Under the pieces are notes generated by a model. That model searched no databases, was not told where the DNA came from, and saw only the letters and a program-made list of their open reading frames with translations. Made by a program: the position numbers and the translations under genes. Of a stretch of DNA of 64,000 nt, positions 35,948 to 44,299 are shown piece by piece (position 1 is the first letter of the stretch; the number at the start of each line of letters is the position of its first letter). The stretch comes from Mesorhizobium sp. B2-3-12. Lineage in GTDB: Bacteria; Pseudomonadota; Alphaproteobacteria; Rhizobiales; Rhizobiaceae. The stretch covers positions 806,001-870,000 of the forward strand of contig NZ_VFVR01000002.1 in assembly GCF_006442205.1 (NCBI RefSeq). Direction: 5' to 3'.

Positions 35948-36445
35948 TCAGTCGTCCTTCAGGCGCCGCCACGGCGAATTGTGGTCGGGGCCGCGCTTGA
36001 GATCGTCCTCGCGCGAATAGTCGCCGTCCTCGAGGTCGATGACCTTGTCGCGCTGGCGGCGGAAGCCGCCGGTGGAGAAATTGGTGGCGACCACGATGCG
36101 GCCCTTCAGCCTCTGCCAGGCGAAATCGCGCACCGGCGGCAGGAACAGGAGCAGGCCGATAATGTCGGTGATGAAGCCGGGGATGATCAGAAGGATCGCC
36201 GCGACCACGATCATGGCGCCATGGGCGAGCTGGCGGCTGGGATCATGGCCGGCATCCATCTCGGCGCGGATGCGGGTCATGACGCCGAAACCCTGGTGGC
36301 GCAGCAAAAGCACACCGGCGATGCTCGAGGCCAGCACCAGGCCAACCGTGGCCAAGGCGCCGACTTGGCGGCCGACGACGACGAAACCGGCGATTTCCAG
36401 CAGCGGAAGTGCGAGGATGAGGAGGGGAAGGAAGGAAATGCGCAA
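35948..36445 (-). CDS. fxsA: FxsA-family membrane protein
   Basis: A 165-aa inner-membrane protein. The FxsA signature is present: LLILALPLLEIAGFVVVGRQ, then VGLVLASSIAGVLLLRHQGF and IVVAAILLIIPGFITDIIGL; three to four helices and a hydrophilic C-terminus. E. coli FxsA prevents phage exclusion by F when overexpressed; its normal role is unknown. It is divergent from timA and part of the conserved block around secB. Confidence 0.9.
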   Translation of the reverse strand: MRISFLPLLILALPLLEIAGFVVVGRQVGALATVGLVLASSIAGVLLLRHQGFGVMTRIRAEMDAGHDPSRQLAHGAMIVVAAILLIIPGFITDIIGLLLFLPPVRDFAWQRLKGRIVVATNFSTGGFRRQRDKVIDLEDGDYSREDDLKRGPDHNSPWRRLKDD

Positions 36446-36644
36446 GTCTTGCCTTCTCGATCGAATGTTTTTGCCGGTTGGCGACCAATCGCCGCTGGCA
36501 CGGAGGCTGTTAGATAGGTATGCCTGCCTTTGATTTGAATGATTGCGCCTTGCGTTCTATATGCTTTGAATGGTGAACGCTATGCGACCGCAGCCTGTCG
36601 GCTGGATGGTCCGGCCTAGAGGCAGGGATTGATTGGCGGAAAAT

Positions 36645-37352
36645 ATGGGCTTCTTCGACTTCGGCACGATTTTCTTCCTGATCGCGGCGGTGGTGATCTT
36701 CTTCCAGCTGCGCAATGTGCTGGGCCGTCGGACCGGTAGCGAACGGCCGCCCTTCGACCCCTATACGGCCGCGCGCACCGACAAGGACGCCACGCAGAAG
36801 CCCGAGAACGTTGTTTCGCTGCCGCGCAAGCGGGCCCCCGGCGAGCCGGCGCCGGCCGACGCCTATACGGCGATCGACGCCTTCGCCAAGCCCGACACAG
36901 ATCTCAACAAGGGCCTGCGCGCGATCAAGGACAACGACCCGTCCTTCGACCCCAAGGGCTTCGTCGACGGCGCCAAGATGGCCTATGAGATGATCGTCAT
37001 GGCCTATGCCGACGGCGACCGCAAAACGCTGAAGAACCTGTTGTCGCGCGAGGTCTATGACGGCTTCGTCGCCGCGATCGGCGAGCGCGAGGCCAAGTCG
37101 GAAAAGATCCAGTCCTCCTTCGTCGGCATCGACAAGGCCGATATCGTATCGGCCGAGATGAAGGGCGGCGAGGCGCATGTGACGCTGCGCATCATCAGCG
37201 AGCTGATTTCGGCGACGCGCGACCAGGCCGGCACGGTCATCGACGGCGACCCCGAGACGGTGGCCGAGGTCAAGGATGTCTGGACCTTCGCCCGCGACAC
37301 GCGCTCGCGCGACCCGAACTGGAAGCTCGTCGCCACCGAAGAAGAAGACTGA
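36645..37352 (+). CDS. Tim44/TimA-family membrane-anchored protein
   Basis: A 235-aa protein with one N-terminal helix (FGTIFFLIAAVVIFFQLRNV), a charged linker (50-100) and a C-terminal Tim44-like domain (about 100-230) with DGAKMAYEMIVMAYADGDRK, LKNLLSREVYDGF and WTFARDTRSRDPNWKLVAT. Mitochondrial Tim44 tethers Hsp70 to the import channel; alphaproteobacterial TimA is a membrane-bound relative linked to membrane protein handling. The ATG at 36645 (MGFFDFGTIFF) is the conserved start; a TTG at 36633 is possible. The downstream mltA begins 23 bp later. Confidence 0.9.
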   Translation: MGFFDFGTIFFLIAAVVIFFQLRNVLGRRTGSERPPFDPYTAARTDKDATQKPENVVSLPRKRAPGEPAPADAYTAIDAFAKPDTDLNKGLRAIKDNDPSFDPKGFVDGAKMAYEMIVMAYADGDRKTLKNLLSREVYDGFVAAIGEREAKSEKIQSSFVGIDKADIVSAEMKGGEAHVTLRIISELISATRDQAGTVIDGDPETVAEVKDVWTFARDTRSRDPNWKLVATEEED

Positions 37353-37375
37353 GTCCGGAATAGGCGGGGGCTCCG

Positions 37376-38476
37376 GTGTCGCTGTCGCCTCTCCTTGTTG
37401 AAAGGTCCTTTGGCGACCTGCCCGGCTGGGGCGACGACGACCATCTGCCGGCCTTCGCCGCCTTTGCCCGCTCCGCCTTCCAGGTGTTGGTAAAACCCTA
37501 TCGCAGCGGTGCGCTGGGCGTCGATTTCGGCGCCTTCGCCGGGGCCTATGCGCAAGCGCGCGAAGCGCCCGCTACCAGTTCGTCCGAGGCCCGCGCCTTC
37601 TTCGAGCGCTTTTTTGTCCCGATGCTGGTGCGGCCGGAGACCGGCGTCGGGCTGGTCACCGGTTTCTACGAGCCTGTAGTCGAGGCCTCGCCGGTGCGGA
37701 CGCAGCATTTTGCCGTGCCGTTGCTGTCGCGGCCGGCCGATCTCATTGACGTGGATGACGCCAACCGGCCCGCCGGGATGGATTCCTATCTGGCATTCGC
37801 GCGCCGGACGCCGGATGGACTTGCCGAATATTTCGACCGTGGCGCCATCGAGCGCGGGGCGCTCGCCGGCCAGGGATTGGAGATCGCCTGGCTGGCCGAC
37901 AAGGTCGATGCCTTCTTCATCCATGTGCAGGGCGCGGCGCGGCTCGCCATGACCGACGGCCGGCTCTGCCGCGTCACCTACGCCGCCAAGTCGGGCCAGC
38001 GCTTTACCGGCCCCGGCAAAATTCTGAGCGAGCTGAGCGAAATCCCGCTGGCGCAGGTGACGATGCAGTCGATCCGCGCCTGGTTCAAGGCGCATCCCGA
38101 CCGCGTCGACGAGATCCTGTGGCAGAACCCCTCCTACATCTTCTTTCGCGAGGCCGCCGTGGAAGACGCCGCGCTGGGGCCGATCGCGGCCGCCAAGGTG
38201 CCGCTGACGCCGGGCCGCTCGATGGCGGTCGACCGGCTGCTGCACACATTCGGCACGCCCTTTCACATCGACGCGCCGACGCTCACCGCCTTCGACGAAA
38301 CACCGTTCCGGCGGCTGATGATCGCGCAGGACACCGGCTCGGCCATCACCGGACCGGCGCGCGGCGACCTGTTCGCCGGCTCGGGCGACGCCGCCGGCGA
38401 GATCGCCGGCGTGGTGCGCAACGCCGCCGATTTCTACGCGCTGGTGCCGCGCACGTTGGCCGAGGGCGCGAAATGA
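37376..38476 (+). CDS. mltA: MltA-type lytic murein transglycosylase
   Basis: A 366-aa peptidoglycan-cleaving enzyme. MltA domain: GLVTGFYEPVVEASPVRTQ and then the 3D domain with the catalytic Asp in LMIAQDTGSAITGPARGDLF and AGEIAG. It cleaves between MurNAc and GlcNAc to give anhydro-muropeptides. Start is GTG 37376 (GGCGGGGGC upstream). Unlike E. coli MltA, the N-terminus MSLSPLLVERSFGDLPGWGD has no lipoprotein or Sec signal. An export signal may be missed, or rhizobial enzymes may use another route. The stop overlaps the Smr gene (ATGA). Confidence 0.9.
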   Translation: MSLSPLLVERSFGDLPGWGDDDHLPAFAAFARSAFQVLVKPYRSGALGVDFGAFAGAYAQAREAPATSSSEARAFFERFFVPMLVRPETGVGLVTGFYEPVVEASPVRTQHFAVPLLSRPADLIDVDDANRPAGMDSYLAFARRTPDGLAEYFDRGAIERGALAGQGLEIAWLADKVDAFFIHVQGAARLAMTDGRLCRVTYAAKSGQRFTGPGKILSELSEIPLAQVTMQSIRAWFKAHPDRVDEILWQNPSYIFFREAAVEDAALGPIAAAKVPLTPGRSMAVDRLLHTFGTPFHIDAPTLTAFDETPFRRLMIAQDTGSAITGPARGDLFAGSGDAAGEIAGVVRNAADFYALVPRTLAEGAK

Positions 38477-39003
38477 GCAAGCGCCCGGACAGGCTCAGCG
38501 AGGACGACCGGGTGCTGTGGAACCTGGTGGCGCGCACCGCCAAACCGCTGAAGGGCCGCTCCGCTGTCGACATTCCAGACATGGCTGCCGATGCCAGGCC
38601 GACTCCGGCACAGCCAGCCCAGCCCGCCGCCAACGCGCCCGGCGCGGCAAAGCCCAAGGTGCAGCATGTCACGCAGCGGCTGGACGAGCCGACGCTGGAC
38701 AAGCTGCAAAAAGGCCGGCTGCCGATCGAGGGCCGCGTCGACCTGCATGGCATGACGCAGGACGAGGCCTATTCGCTGCTGTTCTCGTTCCTGCATCGGG
38801 CGCATGCCGGCGGCGTCCGCTATGTGCTGGTCATCACCGGCAAGGGGTCGTCCTCGGGCGGCGACGGTGTGCTGCGGCGCGCCGTGCCGGCCTGGCTGTC
38901 GACGCCGGCGTTCCGGCCGCTGGTCTCCAGCCACGACCATGCCGCCCGTAACCATGGCGGCTCGGGCGCGCTCTATATCAGGCTGCGGCGGATCAGGGCA
39001 TGA
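38473..39003 (+). CDS. Smr-domain protein
   Basis: A 176-aa protein with a Smr domain at about 90-175: RVDLHGMTQDEAYSLLFSFL, VRYVLVITGKGSSSGG and VLRRAVPAWLST. Smr domains nick branched or structured nucleic acids, and stand-alone forms are widespread. The N-terminal 80 residues are Pro/Ala-rich linker with the acidic start SEDDRVLWNLVARTAKPL. It starts in a 4-bp overlap with mltA and ends 10 bp before the XRE gene; cotranscription is very likely and the order is conserved in Rhizobiales. Confidence 0.92.
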   Translation: MSKRPDRLSEDDRVLWNLVARTAKPLKGRSAVDIPDMAADARPTPAQPAQPAANAPGAAKPKVQHVTQRLDEPTLDKLQKGRLPIEGRVDLHGMTQDEAYSLLFSFLHRAHAGGVRYVLVITGKGSSSGGDGVLRRAVPAWLSTPAFRPLVSSHDHAARNHGGSGALYIRLRRIRA

Positions 39004-39013
39004 GGCCGGGCGC

Positions 39014-39382
39014 ATGACGCCGTTCGGCGAGAGGTTGCGGGCGCTGCGGGCCGAGCGCGGCGTCAGCCAGAAGGACATGGCGGCGGCGATCGGCGTCAGC
39101 GCCGCCTATCTCTCGGCGCTCGAGCATGGCCGGCGCGGCGCGCCGACCTGGACGCTGATCCAGAAGATCATCGGCTATTTCAACATCATCTGGGACGATG
39201 CCGAGGAGCTGGCGCGGCTGGCCGAAACGTCGCATCCGCGCGTGAAACTCGACACGTCGGGTCTGTCGCCCGCCGCCACCGAGCTTGCCAATCTCCTGGC
39301 CGAGACCATCGAGAAACTCGACGAGGCGGAGCTGCGCCGCATCACCGCATCGATCCGGGCGGCATTGGGCCGGTTAAAGTAG
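39014..39382 (+). CDS. XRE-family HTH regulator
   Basis: A 122-aa regulator: HTH at about 5-60 (LRALRAERGVSQKDMAAAIG, then VSAAYLSALEHGRRGAP) and a helical C-terminal half (LSPAATELANLLAETIEKL). It is the last gene in the timA-mltA-Smr run, 10 bp after Smr, and its orthologues hold the same place in other Rhizobiales. The target is unknown. Confidence 0.9.
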   Translation: MTPFGERLRALRAERGVSQKDMAAAIGVSAAYLSALEHGRRGAPTWTLIQKIIGYFNIIWDDAEELARLAETSHPRVKLDTSGLSPAATELANLLAETIEKLDEAELRRITASIRAALGRLK

Positions 39383-39459
39383 CCGAGTTTCATGACAACC
39401 GCGCCCCGAGCGCAAAACGGTGCCCGCCGGCGACCAGCCAGCGGGCAGCCGTGGTGAGA

Positions 39460-39699
39460 TCAGTTCTTGCCGGCCGTGCTGCCGCCATTGCCGCCACGGC
39501 CATGGTCGCCATGGTCGTGCCCGCCATTGCCACCGCCCAGACAGTCCGACGCGCCGGCCTCGCCGCAACAGCGGCCGGCCCACAGGTCGTTCAGGTTGGT
39601 GTTGGAACAGCTTGGAATGGTCTGGCCGGCCAGAGCCGATCCGGTCAGGGCCGAGACGGCAGCGGCGGCGAGAAGGGTGTTGCGCAGAAAAGCAGTCAT
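39460..39699 (-). CDS. small exported Gly/His-rich protein
   Basis: A 79-aa protein: signal peptide LLAAAAVSALTGSALAG, then a short mature part with IPSCSNTNLNDLWAGRCCGEAG (four Cys in total) and a Gly/His-rich tail GGNGGHDHGDHGRGGNGG. Cys pairs and repeated HDH/DH could bind a metal. The start has GGAGAC upstream. Similar short secreted proteins are frequent in Mesorhizobium; the function is unknown. It converges with the XRE gene. Confidence 0.65.
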   Translation of the reverse strand: MTAFLRNTLLAAAAVSALTGSALAGQTIPSCSNTNLNDLWAGRCCGEAGASDCLGGGNGGHDHGDHGRGGNGGSTAGKN

Positions 39700-39822
39700 T
39701 CGAGGTCTCCATGGTTTGGGTTTGTTCGGTTCACGGCTGTGTGTCGCCGGGCGAACGGAAATGGTTCATGGAGGAGTGGAAAATTTTCGGAATGAGTATG
39801 CGAGACGCGCGATCGGCGATGT

Positions 39823-40002
39823 CAGCGCCGCCCCTCATCTGCCTGCCGGCATCTTCTCCCCGTAGAACGGGGAGAAGGTCGCTGTGGCAACCTCGCCACC
39901 CTTCCTGTACCGCTAACAATTGGCGAGATCGGCGATGACGGCTCTTTCTCCCCGTCACTATACGGGGAGAAATGCCCGGCAGGGCAATGAGGGGCGGCGC
40001 TG
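39823..40002. repeat. intact palindromic cassette, type A
   Basis: Facing ends GCGCCGCCCCTCATCTGCCT and GGGCAATGAGGGGCGGCGC, each with a CCCCGT-N-ACGGGG hairpin. The spacer has AATTGGCGAGATCGGCGAT, a diverged inverted form of the core. The 39700-40074 gap has no gene. Confidence 0.83.
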
Positions 40003-40074
40003 CCCTTTGTGGATAAGGTGAAGACAGGGTGGTGCGCACGAGAGCTGCCGCGATCCGAAGGGCAGCGCTCTCTG

Positions 40075-40689
40075 CTACTGCACCGACCCCACCAGAACCT
40101 GCTGGCCACCGCGGATCGAGACCCAGCGGCCGGTGTTGTCGATCGCCTGGCGCTTGAGGAAGCGGTAGCCGGTCTGGTCCCAGGCCTTGACCTTGTCGGT
40201 CAAATTGTCGAGCACGTAGTCGCCGCCATCGGTGCGCACCGTCAGCACCGCGTGGCCTTCGCCGTCGGGCTTGCGCACCACGGTGATCAGGAGATCGGCG
40301 AGCGACACGCCCATGCGCGACAGCTGGCGACGCTTCTCCAGCACATAATCCTCGCAGTCGCCGACGCCCCTGTCGGGATAGGCCCAGACCTCGTCCTTGC
40401 CGTAGATGTCCATGTCGCTCATCGGCTTGACCGATGCATTGACCCTGGCGGTGACGTTGGCGAGCTTGCGCATCAAGCCGTCGGTGAGGGCCGCCGGCGC
40501 GAGGTTGGCCGGACGGATCGAGCATTCGCCCGGATGCTGCTTGCAGAAATCATAGTGGCCGATCGGCTGCGAAGTGAGGCCTCCGGTCGCCATGGCGCCC
40601 GACGCCCAGGCCGGTGCCATCCAGCCCCCCGTTAACGCAAGCCCGGCTGCCACGCATACGCGCAGCCTTTGCATGGTTGAGGAATTCAT
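40075..40689 (-). CDS. transglutaminase-like cysteine proteinase (BTLCP/DUF920)
   Basis: A 204-aa exported protein with signal peptide RVCVAAGLALTGGWMAPAWA. The BTLCP core is visible: FCKQHPGECSIR, KPMSDMDIYGKDEVWAYPDR and GVGDCEDYVLEKRRQL with the catalytic Cys, then GEGHAVLTVRTDGGDYVLDN with His and Asp. Family members are periplasmic proteases, and in LapG-type relatives they cleave surface adhesins; here no LapD-like partner is adjacent. The upstream region has a phaZ-divergent arrangement. A cassette lies downstream. Confidence 0.88.
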   Translation of the reverse strand: MNSSTMQRLRVCVAAGLALTGGWMAPAWASGAMATGGLTSQPIGHYDFCKQHPGECSIRPANLAPAALTDGLMRKLANVTARVNASVKPMSDMDIYGKDEVWAYPDRGVGDCEDYVLEKRRQLSRMGVSLADLLITVVRKPDGEGHAVLTVRTDGGDYVLDNLTDKVKAWDQTGYRFLKRQAIDNTGRWVSIRGGQQVLVGSVQ

Positions 40690-40848
40690 TGTCCCCGCTC
40701 GCCCTGTTGTTAACGAAACGTTAAGGGCGATTTACACTCCGTGTCAATTACGACGACGGCCTGATTTGCAGCATGGTTACCCGCAGGGGAGAACAGCGTC
40801 TATTGTGCAACAGAATCGGGCCACCGGCCCGGTTCCGTTTCAAAATTG

Positions 40849-42126
40849 CTACCGCTTGGCGGTGCGGACCAGCTTCGGCTTCACCGCGACGCGGTTCTGG
40901 CGGCCATAGCTGGTGATGAAGTCGACGATGCGCGGCACGATCTCGGAGCGGAAGCGCGAGCCGTTGAAGACGCCGTAATGGCCGACCGCCGGCTGCATGT
41001 AATGCGCCTTCCGGTCAGCGGCAATATTGACGCAGAGATCCTGCGCCGCCTTGGTCTGGCCAAGGCCCGAAATATCGTCGTTCTCGCCCTCGACCGTGAA
41101 CAGGGCGACGTTGCGGATGGCTGACGTGTCGATCCTGGTGCCGCGATGCGTCATCTCGCCCTTGGGCAGCGCATGGCGCACGAAGACGGTGTCGACCGTC
41201 TGCAGGTAGAACTCGGCCGTCAGATCCATCACCGCCAGATATTCGTCATAGAAGTCGCGGTGCTTCTCGGCATTGTCGCCGTCATGCTTCACGAGGTTCA
41301 TGAAGAAGTCCTTGTGGGCGATGATGTGGCGGTCGAGGTTCATGCTCATGAACCCCGAAAGCTGCAGGAAGCCGGGATAGACCTCGCGGCCGAAGCCCGG
41401 CACCGGCCAGGGCGCGCGCATGACGACATTGTCGCGGAACCAGTCGATGCCCTTTTCCTTGGCCAGAAGATTGACCGCGGTCGGGTTGCGGCGGGTGTCG
41501 ATCGGCCCGCCCATCAAGGTCATCGTCGACGGGACGAAGGGATCGCCCTTCGTCTCCATCAGCGCCACCGCCGCCAGCACCGGCACGGAAGGCTGGCACA
41601 CCGCCATCACATGGGTGTCGGGACCCAGCGTGTGCAGCATGTCGATGATGTAGTCGATATAGTCGTCGAGATCGAATTGGCCGTCGGCCAGCGGCACCAT
41701 GCGCGCGTCGACCCAGTCGGTGATGTGGACATCGGCATAGGGCAGCATCGCCTCGACCGTGCCGCGCAGCAGCGTCGCGTAATGGCCCGACATCGGCGCC
41801 ACGATCAAAAGCTTCGGATCGGCCTTGCGGCCAGCGGGAACGTCGCGCTCGAAGCGGACGAGATTGCAGAACGGCTTCGACCAGACGGTCTTTTCGCTGA
41901 CCGCGACGCTCTTCCAGTCGACCACGGTCTTGGCGAGGCCGAATTGCGGCTTGCCGTAGCGGCGCGTGGTGCGCTCGAAGAGTTCGGCGCCCGCCGCGAT
42001 CGAACGGCCCCAGGGCGTGTGCGAAACCGGGTTGAGCGGGTTGGAATAGAAGAGCCGGACCGCGTCGGCATAGAGCCGCGCCGGCTGCAGGGCGGCGTGG
42101 TTCATTTCGTAGAGCTGGTAGAACAT
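40849..42126 (-). CDS. phaZ: intracellular poly(3-hydroxybutyrate) depolymerase
   Basis: A 425-aa cytosolic enzyme that mobilises PHB storage granules. Typical blocks are MFYQLYEMNHAALQPARLYA at the N-terminus, LIVAPMSGHYATLLRGTVEA, DDYIDYIIDMLHTLGPDTHV and MAVCQPSVPVLAAVALM, in which a Cys replaces the Ser of the usual lipase box, as in Cupriavidus PhaZ. The PHB_depo_C end includes YMQPAVGHYGVFNGSRFRSE with the catalytic His. The start at 42126 is chosen because it begins the conserved MFYQLYEMN. In rhizobia this links to bacteroid carbon storage. Confidence 0.93.
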   Translation of the reverse strand: MFYQLYEMNHAALQPARLYADAVRLFYSNPLNPVSHTPWGRSIAAGAELFERTTRRYGKPQFGLAKTVVDWKSVAVSEKTVWSKPFCNLVRFERDVPAGRKADPKLLIVAPMSGHYATLLRGTVEAMLPYADVHITDWVDARMVPLADGQFDLDDYIDYIIDMLHTLGPDTHVMAVCQPSVPVLAAVALMETKGDPFVPSTMTLMGGPIDTRRNPTAVNLLAKEKGIDWFRDNVVMRAPWPVPGFGREVYPGFLQLSGFMSMNLDRHIIAHKDFFMNLVKHDGDNAEKHRDFYDEYLAVMDLTAEFYLQTVDTVFVRHALPKGEMTHRGTRIDTSAIRNVALFTVEGENDDISGLGQTKAAQDLCVNIAADRKAHYMQPAVGHYGVFNGSRFRSEIVPRIVDFITSYGRQNRVAVKPKLVRTAKR

Positions 42127-42326
42127 CAAGAACCCCGCTGCTGCCTCGACCGAAGGGACGACGAGCAGCGCCGAGCCTTGAATGTCTCGCGGGAAAGTTA
42201 ACAACTAATTGCTGCGATGCAATACGTCACGTGGCGTGACCAATGCTTCTTTCGTCCGAAGCCTTGGTGCAGCCGCCTTCAAAGGCGCAGCCGGCTCAAT
42301 GTGCACCGCCGAAATGTGAAGGATAT

Positions 42327-42351
42327 GTGTCCGGCCCCTCATGCCGGACAC
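42327..42351 (-). terminator. hairpin downstream of the RlpA-like gene
   Basis: GTGTCCGGC (42327-42335) and GCCGGACAC (42343-42351) form a 9-bp perfect stem with a 7-nt loop, 9 bp past the RlpA-like stop. No T-run follows, so it is a terminator-like structure only. Confidence 0.5.
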
Positions 42352-42359
42352 CCGATCCG

Positions 42360-42728
42360 TCAGACGCGCGCCATGCAGATCGCGGTCTGACCGGAGCTGA
42401 TAAAGCCGAGCTGGCTGGCGGCACCCCTGGAGAGGTCGAGCACGCGGCCCTTGATGAACGGGCCGCGATCGTTGATGCGCACGATGACGCTGCGGCCGTT
42501 GTTCTTGTTGGTCACCCGCAGCTTGGTGCCGAAAGGCAGCGTGCGGTGGGCGGCGGTCATCGCCGAGGGGTTCATGCGCTCGCCGGACGCGGTCTTGGAG
42601 TGCAGCGCGTACCAGGAGGCGCGGCCACACTGGCCGGCGGCGGCAGTTGCCGAAGTGGCGGAAGCACCGACCATCAGGCCAGCAGCGATCGTTACCGCGA
42701 CAAGCGCGGTCTGTTTCGTGGTCTTCAT
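42360..42728 (-). CDS. RlpA-like double-psi beta-barrel exported protein
   Basis: A 122-aa protein with signal peptide [20 protein letters not shown]. The DPBB domain follows: [38 protein letters not shown] and [20 protein letters not shown]. RlpA cleaves naked glycan strands at the septum; this short form lacks the SPOR domain that targets it there, so it may act generally on the cell wall. It is followed by a strong hairpin. Upstream gap 42729-43038 holds only its promoter. Confidence 0.9.
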   Translation of the reverse strand: MKTTKQTALVAVTIAAGLMVGASATSATAAAGQCGRASWYALHSKTASGERMNPSAMTAAHRTLPFGTKLRVTNKNNGRSVIVRINDRGPFIKGRVLDLSRGAASQLGFISSGQTAICMARV

Positions 42729-43038
42729 ATTTGGGGGATGGCTCCGTTTTTTGACAGACCCAGCCGTTAGGTCGAGAATAAGGCAGGAAATGCGGCAGTG
42801 ATCTGGCGGTTCCGTGGCGAGATCACACGTTTGGAGTCACAGGGTAACAGTCTGTCAGGGACTTTCTGGCGCGAATTGACCAGTTTTCGATCAAGTTTTG
42901 ATCGGCACGAAGGATTTTTATGACAAGATTCGGCGTTGATCTTCAAATAGAATCCTGGACGATCTGGCCATTTCCTTCGGCTCTTTCATCGTGGCCACGG
43001 CGCCGCAATTGATCGACTTTCAAAAGTAGGGTGCGACG
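42729..43038. other. 310-bp gap, no gene recognised
   Basis: Divergent promoters for the RlpA-like gene and the 58-aa membrane protein must be here. A 29-codon frame after GAAGGATTTTT (ATG near 42920) exists but has no supporting evidence. No repeat or strong palindrome is seen. Confidence 0.4.
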
Positions 43039-43215
43039 ATGAGACTGACCAAAAATGTGCTGGCGTTGATCGTGCTGGCTGTCGGTGCGCTGTGGTCGCT
43101 GCAAGGCATCGGCGTGGTCGGTGGCAGCTTCATGACCGGCCAGTCGCAATGGCTCTATATCGGCCTCGCCGCCATGCTGGCCGGCCTGATCGGACTGTGG
43201 TGGGCGAACCGTTGA
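43039..43215 (+). CDS. 58-aa two-helix membrane protein
   Basis: A short protein (MRLTKNVLALIVLAVGALWS... to WWANR) with two hydrophobic helices: NVLALIVLAVGALWSLQGI and WLYIGLAAMLAGLIGLWWA. TGA is at 43213-43215. It starts after a weak Shine-Dalgarno (GTGCGACG). The pattern of charged N-terminus, helix, GQSQW turn, second helix resembles small conserved membrane proteins of rhizobia; no function is known. It is below the usual 60-codon cutoff and easily missed. Confidence 0.7.
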   Translation: MRLTKNVLALIVLAVGALWSLQGIGVVGGSFMTGQSQWLYIGLAAMLAGLIGLWWANR

Positions 43216-43230
43216 GGCGGTGAGCCGCGT

Positions 43231-43419
43231 TCACTGCGACCAGTATTGCCAGGCCCAGTAAAAACTCTCGTCGCGCGGCGGCAGGCGGTCGTGGCCAGCC
43301 CGGAACCGGACCGGCGCCGGCGAGCGCGGGGCGTCCTCCTTTGCCGCCTTGTCATCGGAGGCAAGGCCGAGCAGCCAGGAGCCGACATGGGCGAACAGCA
43401 CGGCGGTGGAATGGGGCAT
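43231..43419 (-). CDS. small hypothetical protein next to tauC
   Basis: A 62-aa frame, MPHSTAVLFAHVGSWLLGLA... to WQYWSQ, starting at ATG 43419 with AAAGGAGAA 7 nt upstream (an ATG at 43425 is too close). The N-terminal 20 residues are moderately hydrophobic; the rest is charged, with a DESFYWAWQYW end. It follows tauC by 19 bp on the same strand and converges with the 58-aa gene. Whether it is expressed is not certain; the clear Shine-Dalgarno is the main support. Confidence 0.5.
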   Translation of the reverse strand: MPHSTAVLFAHVGSWLLGLASDDKAAKEDAPRSPAPVRFRAGHDRLPPRDESFYWAWQYWSQ

Positions 43420-43438
43420 CGTCATTCTCCTTTTCCGA

Positions 43439-44299
43439 TCATTCCCGTCCCGCCCACGGGACGAGCACGCGCTCGATCCGGCGGATGGTGAATTCGAGCA
43501 CGAAGGCGATGGCCGCGATCACCAATATGCCCATCACAACCACGTCGGTGACGAGGAATTGGGCCGCCGACTGGATCATGAAGCCAAGTCCGCGCGTCGC
43601 CGCCACCAGTTCGGCCGCGACCAGTGTCGACCAGCCGGCGCCGAGCGCGATGCGCAGTCCGGTCAGGATCGAGGGCAGCGCGCTGGGCAGGATGACATGG
43701 CGGACCACTTGCGCGCGCGTCGCGCCGAGCGAGCGCGCGGCGTTGATGCGCTCCTGCGAGACACCGCGGACACCCGATGCGGTCGACAGCGCCACCGGCG
43801 CCAGCATGGCGATGGCGATCACCAGGATTTTCGACGGCTCGCCGATGCCGAACCAGATGATGACCAGCGGCAGATAGGCCAACGGCGGGATCGGTCGCAG
43901 GAATTCGAGCAGCGGATCGAAGATGCCGCGCCCCACCGTGCTGATGCCGATGGCGAGGCCCACCGGCACGCCGACGAGGATGGCGGCGACGAGTGCCGCG
44001 AACACGCGGCCCAGGCTGGCGACGGCGTGCTGCAACAGCGTCGCGTCGACGAAGCCATCGCGAACCACAACGAAGAATTTATTCCACACGGCGGCTGGCG
44101 AGGGCAGGAAGACCGGCGAAACGAGTTGCAGGCGGGCCGACAATGCCCATACCGCCAGCACCACCAGAATGGTGATCGCGCTGATCATGCGCGCCGAGAC
44201 GCCTTTGCGCTTCGGGGCGGGCGGCGACCATGGCACCGACAGGCCATCGACCTCGTCGATCTTCCGACTCGATCGCTCCGTATAAGACGTCACGGTCAT
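43439..44299 (-). CDS. tauC: taurine/sulfonate ABC transporter permease
   Basis: A 286-aa inner-membrane permease of the SsuC/TauC type. The EAA loop is INAARSLGATRAQVVRHVIL and PSALPSILTGLRIALGAGWS is characteristic of the family, ending RRIERVLVPW. Five to six helices. Together with TauA and TauB it imports taurine or other alkanesulfonates as a sulfur source. The start (44299) overlaps the stop of tauB (ATGA), and a small frame follows. tauD or other desulfonation genes are not in the window. Confidence 0.92.
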   Translation of the reverse strand: MTVTSYTERSSRKIDEVDGLSVPWSPPAPKRKGVSARMISAITILVVLAVWALSARLQLVSPVFLPSPAAVWNKFFVVVRDGFVDATLLQHAVASLGRVFAALVAAILVGVPVGLAIGISTVGRGIFDPLLEFLRPIPPLAYLPLVIIWFGIGEPSKILVIAIAMLAPVALSTASGVRGVSQERINAARSLGATRAQVVRHVILPSALPSILTGLRIALGAGWSTLVAAELVAATRGLGFMIQSAAQFLVTDVVVMGILVIAAIAFVLEFTIRRIERVLVPWAGRE

